This document shows positions 51,773 through 61,490 of a stretch of DNA of 64,000 bases, in pieces. This stretch comes from JAKFWF01 sp031429105 (GTDB lineage: Bacteria; Pseudomonadota; Alphaproteobacteria; Rhizobiales; Hyphomicrobiaceae): the NCBI GenBank assembly GCA_031429105.1, contig JANOYV010000122.1, positions 61,081 to 125,080 of the forward strand, in the 5' to 3' direction. The position numbers were made by a program, and so were the translations under genes. Within the stretch, counting starts at the first letter, position 1, and each line of letters starts with the position of its first letter. The notes beneath the pieces were generated by a model, which worked only from the letters and a program-made list of their open reading frames with translations, did no database searches and was not told where the DNA came from.

Positions 51773-53353
51773 TCAGCCTTTGCCGTAGTCTGTGATCCGG
51801 TCGAGCAAGCGCGGGCGGCTGCCGACAGGGCGAACGCCAGCGGCATCTGCCGCAGGTGGTTGGATCGGATCAGGTGCAGCGACTGCAGGGGTTGGTTCGG
51901 CAACCACCTCGGCGCCCGAAACGTCAGCGACGTTTGCAGCGCCAGTCGGCGCGGCTACGTCAACCGTAACAACCGCCGCATCTGACTTGACGAGTATCGG
52001 TCGACTTGCCCCGTTCAAGCCCAATGCCAGATCCGGCTTGGCTTCAGAAATGCGTTGGGTGAGTGATTGGCGCTCGGCAGCCGTTGGCACGCGCCGCGCA
52101 GACCCCGACGCCGGCAGCGTTCCAGCGCCGAGGCGGCGCATCTCTTCCATAAAGTGCTGGGCTTGCCGCGCCAGCCGCTCATTCGAAGAGGCAACCTCGG
52201 AGCGCAGCTTGCGAATGGTCTCGGCTTGGCCCTCGGTCTGCACCTGCAGGGCACTCAGCCGCGACTTCATCGCAATGCGGCTATCCTTGATCGAACCGCC
52301 GCGCTCGTCGCTCGCGTTCTCTTTCTGGAACGATGCGAGCGCCGCCGAAAGCTTCGCGATTTCGAGTCCTTGATCTTCCAGTCGTTGATTGCGCTGGCGC
52401 AACTCGGTCTCAAACACGTGCTGTTGTTCGCGTGATGCTGTCGTGTGGCCGACCGATACCTTGGCCCCGACGTCGCTTGCCGCCAGGTCGCGCTGCATCC
52501 GAACAATCTCAGGCAGCATTGCTGCGGCCTCACCGGCATTGCTCGCACCACCTACTTCAGATTTCAGCGCGCCATCCTTCAAACGTTCAATCAGCGACGC
52601 TTGATCCCGCCCGCGTGCGCGCAGGGCCTCGATCTCGGATCGCATTGCCAATTCTGCATCGAACGTCGGATCGCTGAGACCGTCACGATTTTGTGCGCCT
52701 CGCGTTTCTAGAACCATCGTCAGCCGATCAATCTCGGCCCGCTGCTGGGCGTTAATTTGCACCGCTTCCACCAGCGCCCGCTGTGTGCGCGCTGCATCAT
52801 CACCCAGCGCCTGGATATCGCGATCCCGCTGGAACAGCAGTTTCTTTGCTTCGATCAATCGCTGTTCAACCTTGGGCAAGCGATCAGCAATCGTTTGTTC
52901 GAGCACATTGCGCGCATTGAGCGCTGCATCAAAATCGGTTTTGAGAACCTCAATTTGGCCGGTCAGCGTGTTGATCGAGCCGTCGCGACGACTGACCTCG
53001 ACAAGTTGGCGGGCTGCACCAAACTTCGACTGGTCCAATTGCTGTTCAAGCCTGTGCACGCGCATGGCATGTTCGGCCCGGATGCGGACCTTGTCGGCCT
53101 TCAATTCCTGTTCGGTCGTCGGCATCGAGGCGCGGACGCGCTCGGTCGTTAGTCGAACCGTGCGCGCCCGATAGGCTGGCGTCAGACACACTACGACGAA
53201 GCTCGCAATTAGGAAGCCGAGACCGACAAGCAGGACTGTCTGTATTGATATCAAACGGTTGTTCCCGGCTCGCGTGACGTCATGGGTAGTGAATCGGCCC
53301 CACAGCGCTAGGCCCATTTGGTGCTGATTGTGCACAAGAAAAGGGCATAGCAA
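51773..53353 (-). CDS. Membrane-anchored coiled-coil protein
   Basis: 526 residues (alternative start at 53317). One N-terminal transmembrane helix (TVLLVGLGFLIASFVVVCLT), followed by AYRARTVRLTTERVRASMPT and about 330 residues of almost continuous coiled coil (LEQQLDQSKFGAARQLVEVS, EQTIADRLPKVEQRLIEAK and so on), then a Pro/Ala/Val-rich tail ending RPRLLDRITDYGKG. This architecture recurs in Hyphomicrobiales genomes without a known function; envelope organisation is a guess. Confidence 0.7.
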   Translation of the reverse strand: MLCPFLVHNQHQMGLALWGRFTTHDVTRAGNNRLISIQTVLLVGLGFLIASFVVVCLTPAYRARTVRLTTERVRASMPTTEQELKADKVRIRAEHAMRVHRLEQQLDQSKFGAARQLVEVSRRDGSINTLTGQIEVLKTDFDAALNARNVLEQTIADRLPKVEQRLIEAKKLLFQRDRDIQALGDDAARTQRALVEAVQINAQQRAEIDRLTMVLETRGAQNRDGLSDPTFDAELAMRSEIEALRARGRDQASLIERLKDGALKSEVGGASNAGEAAAMLPEIVRMQRDLAASDVGAKVSVGHTTASREQQHVFETELRQRNQRLEDQGLEIAKLSAALASFQKENASDERGGSIKDSRIAMKSRLSALQVQTEGQAETIRKLRSEVASSNERLARQAQHFMEEMRRLGAGTLPASGSARRVPTAAERQSLTQRISEAKPDLALGLNGASRPILVKSDAAVVTVDVAAPTGAANVADVSGAEVVAEPTPAVAAPDPIQPPAADAAGVRPVGSRPRLLDRITDYGKG

Positions 53354-53452
53354 CAGCCATCAGCGCGTCCAGTCAGCTCTTGACTAGGCGCGCCGCCACT
53401 CAACACATAGGATGAATCGACCGCGCGCTCAATCGTTCAGAGAACCGACCGA

Positions 53453-54463
53453 TTAGAAGGGGTTCCAGGTCGGCTCACGTGAATATTTCAGGTATCCAAC
53501 GTTGGCGCCGAGTCGGAGGCCAATGCCAGAACGGATGGGGGCCAGCACCACATCGCCGTACTTCTGGAACTGTACACTGACGCCGCCGACCAGATAGGCT
53601 GTACCCTGAACGCCGCCAAACCGGTGATAAATGTCCGAAGGATCTCGCAAGTTGTATACGAGCACCATGGTCTTTGAACCCTCGCCACCGACATCGTAGC
53701 CGATCGACGGGCCCTGCCAGTAGACGCGGTGCGTGCCTGCATCCTTTGTGAACAGCTTACCTTCGCCGTAGCGCAATCCCGCAATAAACGCGCCGCCAGC
53801 GTCTTCGCCGAGAATGTAGCCATTGGGGCGGCCGGCCTTCTGGAACGTGTATTCGATGATACTGGCCAAGCCGCGGCTGACCGAGCCGAAAAAGCCGTGA
53901 CCGGCATCTGCAATCTCATTCTTGGAATAATAGCCGCTGACCGGACGTTCGTAGTCGCGGCGCGGCTCGCCGTAGCTCTGGGGTGGACCGCCGCGATTAC
54001 CGTAGTCGCGCTCATAAGGCTCGCGCTGTGGCGGAGGCGAATACGGCTCGCCGTAGCCGCCCGACGATGCCGGTGGACGATAAACCTCGCCACTTGCCTG
54101 CCCGTAAGCGCCCCCACTGGGTGCCGGCGCACGGTAGGCATCATTCAGACCCTGGCTGGCTCCAGCACCCTGTGACCGATATTCGCGCGGACCTGGCTGC
54201 GGCGCTCCGTAACCACCTTGAGCTGGGGCCGCGTAAACGTCATTGCCGCGCGGTTGGGGATATCCGCCACCCTGATAGGGTGCGGGGCGCGGCTGGTAGA
54301 CTGGGCGATCTGCGTCCTCGTCAGCGTCTTGCCGCTGCGGGCCTGAAGGTTGCGACCGCTCCCACGGCACCCGCTCCTGAGCACTGGCGGCAAAACTCGT
54401 GAGCATCAGGGCTGGAAGTGCCAACCCGCCAATAAGGATATTTGCCAGCCTGCGGTGCATCAT
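53453..54463 (-). CDS. eipA: EipA-like envelope integrity protein (DUF1134)
   Basis: About 336 residues with a signal peptide (LANILIGGLALPALMLTSFA, cleavage ASA-QE), a long Pro/Gly/Tyr/Arg-rich disordered region with repeated RAPAPSGGAYGQ/YRPPASSGGYGE-type segments, and a C-terminal DUF1134 domain from about FGSVSRGLASIIEYTFQKAG to the end (VGYLKYSREPTWNPF). The DUF1134 domain corresponds to Brucella EipA, a periplasmic protein needed for envelope integrity. ATG at 54463; earlier in-frame codons are not conserved. The low-complexity linker is much longer than in Brucella EipA. Confidence 0.85.
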   Translation of the reverse strand: MMHRRLANILIGGLALPALMLTSFAASAQERVPWERSQPSGPQRQDADEDADRPVYQPRPAPYQGGGYPQPRGNDVYAAPAQGGYGAPQPGPREYRSQGAGASQGLNDAYRAPAPSGGAYGQASGEVYRPPASSGGYGEPYSPPPQREPYERDYGNRGGPPQSYGEPRRDYERPVSGYYSKNEIADAGHGFFGSVSRGLASIIEYTFQKAGRPNGYILGEDAGGAFIAGLRYGEGKLFTKDAGTHRVYWQGPSIGYDVGGEGSKTMVLVYNLRDPSDIYHRFGGVQGTAYLVGGVSVQFQKYGDVVLAPIRSGIGLRLGANVGYLKYSREPTWNPF

Positions 54464-54604
54464 GGTCACAGTCCCGTTATGAACGAAGCCCCGAGTGAGT
54501 TTGGGGGTGCGCCATCGTCTGCGCGAGCACAGGCGGGCGCTGGTCATCTTTCGATAACCATTCGATGAAATGTATTACTAAAGTGTGGCTAAATCGCCGC
54601 CGCC

Positions 54605-55438
54605 TCACGTCAATTGCATGACCAGTTCGGGGCGTCCCCACGCAATAAAATCAGGCGTTTTAAAGCGGTTATGAGCTCTGCCGTATGTCAACTCGGAGCC
54701 ATCAAAAAGCGTTACGACGCCGCCTGCCGCCTTCAACACCGCGTGACCAGCTGCCGTGTCCCATTCGTGAATCGAGCCAAATCGAGGGTACAGATCGGCA
54801 TCACCACGGGCCACCAGGCAGAATTTGAGGGACGAGCCGATGTTGCGCCGCTCCTTCACATTACATCGAATCAGAAAGGCTTCCGCTTCGGCCGCACCGT
54901 GCGTGCGGCTGGCGACGGCTGCTAGCGCATTCATGTCAGGCGCGCGGGTCGATATCGTTCGAGCGTTGAGTTCGTCGAACCGGGCGACATGTGCGTCTGG
55001 TTGTACCTCAGCTTCAATCGCGGTTTGCGGACCCAATGCTGCAAACATGCGCCCGGTTGCTGGCGCATAGACCAAGCCGAACGTCGGACGACCTCGCTCG
55101 ATCAGTGCAATATTGACCGTGAAATCCACGTTGCCAGCGATAAACGAATTCGTACCGTCCAATGGATCGACTAAGAAAAAAGTGTCACCAATCTGCGGGA
55201 GCTGCCCGGCCGCCGCCGCTTCCTCGGCAATCACGGGAATACCCGGTGCGGCAATGCTTAGGCTAGCGTGCAGGATCGCTTCCGACTCCTGATCGGCGAT
55301 CGTCACCGGCGACGCGTCCTTTTTGTGGGAGACAGCGATCCCGGACCGGAAATAGCCAACCTGCAGACGACCGGCCGCCAGAACGGACGGCAATAGCCGG
55401 TCAGCCAACGTCAAATAGTCTAGTCCGTGCAGGTTCAT
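54605..55438 (-). CDS. cysQ: CysQ-type 3'(2'),5'-bisphosphate nucleotidase
   Basis: 277 residues from MNLHGLDYLTLADRLLPSVL. Inositol-monophosphatase superfamily with metal-site motifs EEAAAAG (about 95), DPLDGTNSFIAGN (about 112-124) and the C-terminal WDTAAGHAVLKAAGG. Most like CysQ, which hydrolyses PAP produced in sulfate assimilation. Divergent from the chpT side. Confidence 0.88.
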   Translation of the reverse strand: MNLHGLDYLTLADRLLPSVLAAGRLQVGYFRSGIAVSHKKDASPVTIADQESEAILHASLSIAAPGIPVIAEEAAAAGQLPQIGDTFFLVDPLDGTNSFIAGNVDFTVNIALIERGRPTFGLVYAPATGRMFAALGPQTAIEAEVQPDAHVARFDELNARTISTRAPDMNALAAVASRTHGAAEAEAFLIRCNVKERRNIGSSLKFCLVARGDADLYPRFGSIHEWDTAAGHAVLKAAGGVVTLFDGSELTYGRAHNRFKTPDFIAWGRPELVMQLT

Positions 55439-55474
55439 AGGATTAATCCCGAGCGTGACGACAGCGCGGCAGCA

Positions 55475-55687
55475 ATGACGCACGCCACCAATAAAGTGAC
55501 GGACCACCAACTGCTGCCCTTGCACGAGGCTTTGCAACAGCCGCCCGGCGCATGTATCACATTAACTGATTTGCGGATCGGGATGGATTACGTTTGCCAG
55601 CGTTTACGCAGCCTTAGCGTCTTGGCGAACTATCCCGTGATCGCTGACCGATCGGGCTTCCCGCGCGGCATGGCAACAAGAGGCTAA
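55475..55687 (+). CDS. Possible small protein ahead of chpT (doubtful)
   Basis: A 70-codon open frame starting MTHATNKVTDHQLLPLHEAL and ending one base before chpT. No ribosome site, no recognised family, and weak third-position bias. It could be a real leader gene translated with chpT, or chance. Listed because otherwise the 250 bases between cysQ and chpT hold nothing else recognisable. Confidence 0.25.
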   Translation: MTHATNKVTDHQLLPLHEALQQPPGACITLTDLRIGMDYVCQRLRSLSVLANYPVIADRSGFPRGMATRG

Positions 55688-55688
55688 C

Positions 55689-56330
55689 ATGACCCCCACC
55701 CCCCAGATTTCCGATCTTGAATTTGCAGCACTTATTTCAAGCAAAATTTGCCACGACGTGATCGGCCCGGTCGGTGCGATCTACAATGGCCTCGAAATCC
55801 TCGACGAAGATGACAATCAAGATGCGCAAAACTACGCCCTGAATGTCATTCGCAATGTGACCCAGCAGGCGTCGGCCCGGCTCCAGTTTGCCCGCTTTGC
55901 CTTTGGTGCGGCAGGATCGGCCGGTGCACAAATCGATCTGTCGACTGCTGAACAGATTTCTCGCGGCCTGATGAACGCTGGCAAGCATAAGCTCAGCTGG
56001 CAAGGCATCACAGGTTACGCGGCCAAGGATCGGGTTAAGTTGCTGCTCAATTTAGTCGCCAGTGCAATTACGGTGCTACCGCGCGGCGGCGATATCAACG
56101 TGATGATCACCGGCACAACGGAAGAGCCAATGTTTGTCATCCGTTGCATTGGCACGGGTGCCCGCCCGCCACAATATCTCACCGAGTTTGTGCTCGGCAC
56201 GCAAACGCAGCCGCTCGATGCAATGACGATTCAGGCGTATTATACTTGGCGGCTCGCAACCACATCGGGCATGCGGCTCGAGATTTTGAAGGACGGTGCG
56301 GACATACTGTTAGCGGCTGGTGTTGCCTAA
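55689..56330 (+). CDS. chpT: Histidine phosphotransferase ChpT
   Basis: 213 residues. Dimeric pseudo-histidine-kinase phosphotransferase that passes phosphate from CckA to CtrA and CpdR in the alphaproteobacterial cell-cycle relay. The phosphorylated His is H22 in SSKICHDVIGPVGAIYNGLE; the C-terminal part is a degenerate ATPase-like fold (DRVKLLLNLVASAITVLPRG). AAGAGG precedes the ATG. A single receiver gene follows. Marker of alphaproteobacterial identity. Confidence 0.93.
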   Translation: MTPTPQISDLEFAALISSKICHDVIGPVGAIYNGLEILDEDDNQDAQNYALNVIRNVTQQASARLQFARFAFGAAGSAGAQIDLSTAEQISRGLMNAGKHKLSWQGITGYAAKDRVKLLLNLVASAITVLPRGGDINVMITGTTEEPMFVIRCIGTGARPPQYLTEFVLGTQTQPLDAMTIQAYYTWRLATTSGMRLEILKDGADILLAAGVA

Positions 56331-56476
56331 CGTGCACGCTTGGCCAGTACGGTCGCAACGGAACACACATCAACCGCGCATTAAGAATTAGCGTGCAAAC
56401 TGGCGTTCAATTATCGGGGGCGGCGCAGTACGGCAGCGCCTGATGCACCTTCAGTTCAAGAACAAAGGTTTTGCAG

Positions 56477-56848
56477 ATGTTATGCTGGCTCGTGGTTGAT
56501 GATTCAGATGTCATCCGCAAGGTCGCGCGCCGCATCCTTGAAGATCTGAACTATCTAGTTCTCGAAGCCGACAGCGGTCAATCAGCGCTTGAGCAGTGCA
56601 AGCGAGCGATGCCGCAGTTAATTCTACTGGATTGGCACATGCCGGACATGACCGGGCATGCCTTCCTGGCGGCGCTCAAAGGCGTGGACAGTGTGCAAAA
56701 GCCGACCATCGTCTACTGCACCACCGAAAATGACCCGATCGACTTGGCCCGCGCCTTTGCCGGCGGCGCAGAAGCGGTTTTGATGAAGCCGTTCAATCGG
56801 GCGAGTTTGACCGCCAAGGTTACGGAAGCTGTTCGTCTGGCCGCCTGA
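56477..56848 (+). CDS. Single-domain response regulator
   Basis: 123-residue stand-alone receiver: acidic pocket D8-D9, phosphoacceptor D52 in LILLDWHMPDMTG, C81-T82-T83 and K104 in VLMKPFN. AAAGG precedes the ATG. CheY-like with no output domain. Located 147 bases after chpT, where many alphaproteobacteria carry a similar gene; a link to the CckA-ChpT relay is inferred from position, not sequence. Confidence 0.85.
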   Translation: MLCWLVVDDSDVIRKVARRILEDLNYLVLEADSGQSALEQCKRAMPQLILLDWHMPDMTGHAFLAALKGVDSVQKPTIVYCTTENDPIDLARAFAGGAEAVLMKPFNRASLTAKVTEAVRLAA

Positions 56849-57748
56849 TCATTGTCGTGCGGCCATCGTCACGCCGGCCAAGATAAGGCCGAGCCCGATC
56901 AGCTGATAGGGTCGTATCGCTTCGCCAAGCAGCAGCGTTGACAGCAACGCGCCGTAGACCGGCACAAGGTGCAGGAACACCCCGGCACGCGCCGCGCCGA
57001 TCACTTCGATCCCGCGCGACCAGCAAGCGTAGGCAATGACACTGGTGCAAATCCCAGCATAGAGGATTGCGAGTATGGTCTCAGGGTTGGCCACCAACGG
57101 TTCGCCATCGAAATACTCCCAGATCGCAAGCGGAACGTTACCCAGGGCCGAGACAATGGAGAGCGCCAGCATAAAGGTGATCCAATGCAGTGCCGGCTTG
57201 AGCCGCAGGCATGCGCTATAAACCGCGAACAACGCCATGTTCGCGATGATGATGATGTCACCCATATTGAAACTCAAGGTGCTCAATACCGCGGGATCAC
57301 CCTTGCCGATAATGACGATGACCCCAGCAAGTGAAGTCGCGATGCCGATCACCTGGAGTGGCCGGACGGGATCGCGAAAGATCACAGCGGCGGCGATCAC
57401 GATGAAAGCTGGTACGGTCGAGTTGAACACGGCGGCGTTGAGTGCGACGGTATATTGCAAGCCGATGAATTGCAGCGTCCCAAAAAGCCCGCCACCCGCC
57501 ATTGCCAGCCAAACAATGGTCCATGGCTTGGTGCCGAGCGTGACCCAGTCGCGTCGCGTGTGGCCAATCGCAAACGGCAGCAGAACCAGGGCTGCGAGCA
57601 GCCAGCGCATGAGCGACAAGCCGCCGGGTGGCACATGACCAGCGATCGCCCGTCCGACGATATGGTTGCCAGCCCAACAAAGCGGTGCAATCGCCAGCAA
57701 CAGATAGGGGCTCGCAGTAGAACTGCGTGCGGCGCGACCAGACTTCAC
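56849..57748 (-). CDS. EamA/DMT-superfamily transporter
   Basis: 299 residues, ten predicted transmembrane helices in two EamA repeats (first: SPYLLLAIAPLCWAGNHIVG onward; second: DIIIIANMALFAVYSACLRL onward), ending LIGLGLILAGVTMAARQ. Drug/metabolite transporter family, probably an amino-acid or metabolite exporter. Its stop immediately abuts the stop of the receiver gene on the other strand. Confidence 0.87.
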   Translation of the reverse strand: MKSGRAARSSTASPYLLLAIAPLCWAGNHIVGRAIAGHVPPGGLSLMRWLLAALVLLPFAIGHTRRDWVTLGTKPWTIVWLAMAGGGLFGTLQFIGLQYTVALNAAVFNSTVPAFIVIAAAVIFRDPVRPLQVIGIATSLAGVIVIIGKGDPAVLSTLSFNMGDIIIIANMALFAVYSACLRLKPALHWITFMLALSIVSALGNVPLAIWEYFDGEPLVANPETILAILYAGICTSVIAYACWSRGIEVIGAARAGVFLHLVPVYGALLSTLLLGEAIRPYQLIGLGLILAGVTMAARQ

Positions 57749-57925
57749 AGGGCTTAAGCCTTGTTCTTGGGTGTTGGTTTCCTCACACCTAAGGATAGTA
57801 GCGATATCAGCGCATTGATGCGAGCGGCCTCACGCCTGCTGCTGGCGATACAGGTATGCATTTGCTATGAAAGTTCCACGCCCTCGCAACTCCTTGCAGC
57901 GTCATCATGAGATCGGTTCCAACAC

Positions 57926-58609
57926 GTGCTCAAGGTCGAGAAACTCGCCATTCCAGGGCTGCCGCTGCTCTCATTCGAAGTGGCGGCCGGCGAGTGCCTC
58001 GGCATCGAGGGGCCGTCCGGTTCCGGCAAGACGCGCATATTACGGGCCCTGGCCGATCTGGAGCCTGCCGGTGGCTATGTGTTCCTCGAAGGCGCAGAGC
58101 GGGCTGAAATCAGCGCTCCTCAGTGGCGGCAACATGTGCGCTACGTGTCAGCGGAGCCTGCGTGGTGGGCCGAAACCGCGCGACAACACGTGACGCGCCA
58201 GCCAGAGTTGCAACGCTTCGAACGAATGGCAGCATCCCTCGGTATCGAGCGCGCCGCACTTGACCGACCCACAGCCTTGCTCTCGACCGGCGAACGGTTA
58301 CGCCTCGGCCTGGCCCGGGCACTGGCCGATGAGCCACGGGTGATCCTGCTTGATGAACCAACCGGCGCCCTCGATCAGGCAGCAACGGCGCTGACCGAAG
58401 AACTCATCCGGTTCCAAGTGCTAACCGGGCGCGCGGTGGTTCTCGTCAGCCACGATCCGGGCCAGATGGCGCGCCTTGCGCATAAACAATTGCAACTTGG
58501 ATCATCCAACCCAAAGCCCCCCGCTAGCGCACCGCCACCTGATCGACCGACCACCAATCCTGACCCGCGGCTCGCGACACTTGTCGAGCGTTGGGGCCAC
58601 CCCTCATGA
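57926..58609 (+). CDS. ABC transporter ATPase, FetA-like
   Basis: 227 residues from a GTG at 57926. Walker A GPSGSGKTRIL at 30-40, Q-loop region and Walker B VILLDEPTGALDQ; the signature motif reads LSTGERLRLGLARAL, with T in place of the usual G of LSGGE. A Pro-rich tail of about 35 residues follows the ATPase core. Paired with a UPF0014 permease by an ATGA overlap, this fits the E. coli FetAB (YbbLM) iron exporter that raises peroxide resistance. Confidence 0.85.
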   Translation: MLKVEKLAIPGLPLLSFEVAAGECLGIEGPSGSGKTRILRALADLEPAGGYVFLEGAERAEISAPQWRQHVRYVSAEPAWWAETARQHVTRQPELQRFERMAASLGIERAALDRPTALLSTGERLRLGLARALADEPRVILLDEPTGALDQAATALTEELIRFQVLTGRAVVLVSHDPGQMARLAHKQLQLGSSNPKPPASAPPPDRPTTNPDPRLATLVERWGHPS

Positions 58610-59409
58610 GCTATCATGCACTGAGCTTCGTCGAATTGGGCATGGCAGGCATTCTGTTGCTTGCCAATGCCGGCTTGTCGTGGGGCTTCCGGCTGGGCCT
58701 CGAACGCACGCTGCTTATTTCCGCTGTGCGCATGATCGTCCAACTCGGCGCGGTCGGTTTCATCTTGAAGTTCGTGTTCGAGCAGGGCTCTGGCGCGCTG
58801 ACCGCATTGTTCGCGACTGTCATGATCGGCGTCGCTAGTTGGGAGACGCTGGCACGGCAGCGGTATCGCATCGGTGGCGGCTGGCAGCATTGGGGTTTGG
58901 GCGGCGCTGCCCTGCTGTTCTGTGGGCTAACCGGCACGCTTTATGCCGTCACGCTGATCATCGCCAGCGAGCCATGGTGGGGGCCGCGCACGTTGCTGCC
59001 CATCCTCGGCATGGTCCTTGGCAATGCGATGACCGGGATTAGTCTGGTACTAGACACATTGACGACCGCCACCAAGCGTGAACGCACCGCCATCGAAGCA
59101 CGACTGGCGCTCGGTAGCACGCGGTTCGAGGCGATGCACGATGTCCTCAGCGGCGCACTTCGCACGGCCATGATGCCGATCATCAATGCCATGGCAGCAG
59201 CCGGCGTGGTGTCATTGCCCGGCATGATGACGGGGCAAATCCTCGCAGGCGTCGATCCGGTCGAAGCAGCGAAGTATCAGGTCATGATCTTGTGTGTGGT
59301 TTCAGGAACGAGCGCACTTGGCATTCTAGCGGCTGGCGTCGGCGGCGTCTGGCTTTTGACCGACAGCCGACACCGATTGCGCGCCGAACGACTGGTCGAG
59401 GCCGATTGA
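58606..59409 (+). CDS. ABC transporter permease, FetB-like (UPF0014)
   Basis: 267 residues, seven or so transmembrane segments, starting MSYHALSFVELGMAGILLLA. Family signatures LGMVLGNAMTGISLVLD and IEARLALGSTRFEA plus ALRTAMMPIINAMAAAGVVSLPGMMTGQILAG are typical of FetB. ATG overlaps the FetA-like stop. With it likely exports iron or another metal out of the cytoplasm. Confidence 0.88.
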   Translation: MSYHALSFVELGMAGILLLANAGLSWGFRLGLERTLLISAVRMIVQLGAVGFILKFVFEQGSGALTALFATVMIGVASWETLARQRYRIGGGWQHWGLGGAALLFCGLTGTLYAVTLIIASEPWWGPRTLLPILGMVLGNAMTGISLVLDTLTTATKRERTAIEARLALGSTRFEAMHDVLSGALRTAMMPIINAMAAAGVVSLPGMMTGQILAGVDPVEAAKYQVMILCVVSGTSALGILAAGVGGVWLLTDSRHRLRAERLVEAD

Positions 59410-59488
59410 GCAAGTAAGCCGACACGCTTCAACGCTTGGCAATCCTACGGTGTTCGGTCTACAAGGCGCTGAAACGGAGGAACTTTTC

Positions 59489-59608
59489 ATGGCCACAATG
59501 TCAGACTCACGCCGCAAGAAAATTCAAGCCAAGCAGCGCAAAGCCGAAAACACCGTCAAGCGCATCGCCCGCATCACCAAGCGCCAGCGCAACGCGAAGG
59601 CGACGTAG
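59489..59608 (+). CDS. Tiny basic protein (39 residues)
   Basis: Reads MATMSDSRRKKIQAKQRKAE and continues with a lysine/arginine-rich, amphipathic helical stretch NTVKRIARITKRQRNAKAT. Over a third of residues are Lys or Arg. A strong CGGAGGA lies 9 bases upstream of the ATG. Too short for most gene finders. Similar short basic helical proteins occur in alphaproteobacteria; RNA or DNA binding is plausible but unproven. Confidence 0.65.
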   Translation: MATMSDSRRKKIQAKQRKAENTVKRIARITKRQRNAKAT

Positions 59609-59737
59609 GACTGGTTGACGCGACCGACGTCTGCGGCGTGGCACTTGCCAGCTGCGGACCTCGGCTTGCGTATTGTGCATCATCGCGCACTGCGGCACCA
59701 TGGGCGTATCTAAATCGCCCAGCCGGAGCCGCCACCG

Positions 59738-61411
59738 ATGACCCGCCCCACCAATCGCATCGACAATGCGCGCACCATCAAGAGCCCGACCGGCACGACC
59801 CTGTCGGCCAAGAGTTGGCTGACAGAAGCGCCGTTGCGGATGTTGATGAACAATCTTGATCCCGGTGTCGCTGAAAAGCCAGGCGAACTTGTCGTCTACG
59901 GCGGCATTGGCCGGGCTGCGCGCGACTGGGACAGCTTCGACCGCATCGTCTCGAGCTTGCGAAAACTCGAAGGCGACGAGACGCTTCTTGTCCAATCCGG
60001 CAAGCCCGTCGGTGTGTTTCGCACCCACGCCGATGCGCCGCGCGTTTTGATCGCCAACTCCAATCTCGTGCCGCATTGGGGCACCTGGGCGCATTTCCAC
60101 GAGCTAGATCGCAAGGGCTTGATGATGTACGGCCAGATGACTGCCGGATCCTGGATTTACATCGGCACGCAAGGCATCGTGCAAGGCACCTACGAAACAT
60201 TCGTCGAAGTGGGCCGCCGCCACTTTGGCGGCTCGCTCGCTGGCAAGTGGATTTTGACCGCGGGTCTTGGCGGCATGGGCGGCGCACAGCCGTTGGCTGC
60301 GACCATGGCGGGCGCTTCGATGCTCGCCATCGAATGCCAGCCGAGCCGGATCGAAATGCGGCTCAAGACCGGCTATGTCGATTGCCAGGCGAAGGACCTC
60401 GACGACGCCTTGCAAATGATGGAGCGCTCGTGCCGCGAGAAGAAGCCGATCTCGGTCGCGGTCCTCGGCAACGCTGCCGAAATCTTACCTGAACTGCTGC
60501 GGCGCGGCGTCCGCCCCGATGTCGTGACGGATCAAACCAGCGCGCACGATCCGATCAATGGTTATCTGCCCATCGGTTGGACGCTCGCCCAATGGGAAGA
60601 CAAACGCGCGAGCGATCCCAAGGCGGTCGAGACCGCCTCTCGTGCGTCGATGGTCACACACGTCAAGGCGATGCTGCAATACCATCGCATGGGCGTGCCG
60701 ACGCTCGACTACGGCAACAACATCCGCCAGGTGGCGAAAGAAGAAGGCGTTGCCGATGCATTCGATTTCCCGGGCTTCGTCCCAGCCTACATCCGCCCGT
60801 TGTTTTGCCGTGGCATTGGACCATTCCGTTGGGCCGCCCTGTCGGGCAGCCCAGAGGACATCTACAAGACCGACGCCAAGGTGAAGGAGTTGATGCCCAA
60901 CGATGCGCACCTTCACAACTGGCTCGACATGGCCCGCAAACGCATCCACTTCCAAGGGCTGCCGGCACGAATCTGCTGGGTCGGCCTTGGCGATCGCCAC
61001 CGGCTGGGCTTAGCCTTCAACGAAATGGTGGCCAACGGCGAACTGGAAGCGCCCATTGTCATCGGTCGCGACCATCTGGACTCAGGCTCGGTCGCCTCGC
61101 CCAACCGCGAGACCGAAGCGATGAAGGACGGCTCTGATGCGGTCTCTGATTGGCCACTACTCAATGCATTATTGAACTGCGCGTCGGGTGCCACGTGGGT
61201 GTCGATCCACCACGGTGGCGGCGTCGGCATCGGCTATTCGCAGCACTCTGGCATGGTCGTCGTGGCCGATGGCACACCGGAAGCGGCCCGCCGCCTCAAG
61301 AACGTGCTGTGGAACGACCCGGCGACCGGCGTGATGCGCCATGCCGACGCTGGTTACGACATCGCCATTGGTTGCGCGCGAGAGAAGGGACTGAATTTGC
61401 CGGGATTGTGA
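59738..61411 (+). CDS. hutU: Urocanate hydratase
   Basis: 557-residue urocanase of histidine degradation, using NAD+ as an electrophilic cofactor to make imidazolonepropionate. Marks: VYGGIGRAARDWDSF, AGSWIYIGTQGIVQGTYETF (20-residue core only), VDCQAKDLDDAL, the urocanase Cys region FDFPGFVPAYIRPLFCRGIG and WVSIHHGGGVGIGYSQHSG. Complete. The other hut genes are not adjacent; an aldo/keto reductase follows. Confidence 0.97.
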   Translation: MTRPTNRIDNARTIKSPTGTTLSAKSWLTEAPLRMLMNNLDPGVAEKPGELVVYGGIGRAARDWDSFDRIVSSLRKLEGDETLLVQSGKPVGVFRTHADAPRVLIANSNLVPHWGTWAHFHELDRKGLMMYGQMTAGSWIYIGTQGIVQGTYETFVEVGRRHFGGSLAGKWILTAGLGGMGGAQPLAATMAGASMLAIECQPSRIEMRLKTGYVDCQAKDLDDALQMMERSCREKKPISVAVLGNAAEILPELLRRGVRPDVVTDQTSAHDPINGYLPIGWTLAQWEDKRASDPKAVETASRASMVTHVKAMLQYHRMGVPTLDYGNNIRQVAKEEGVADAFDFPGFVPAYIRPLFCRGIGPFRWAALSGSPEDIYKTDAKVKELMPNDAHLHNWLDMARKRIHFQGLPARICWVGLGDRHRLGLAFNEMVANGELEAPIVIGRDHLDSGSVASPNRETEAMKDGSDAVSDWPLLNALLNCASGATWVSIHHGGGVGIGYSQHSGMVVVADGTPEAARRLKNVLWNDPATGVMRHADAGYDIAIGCAREKGLNLPGL

Positions 61412-61490
61412 ACGAGCGATCAGTCCTTCGCATCAACGCGGTTTAACGCGCAGGCGCATTCCGCACCGCGACTGGAATTTGGAGATTACC

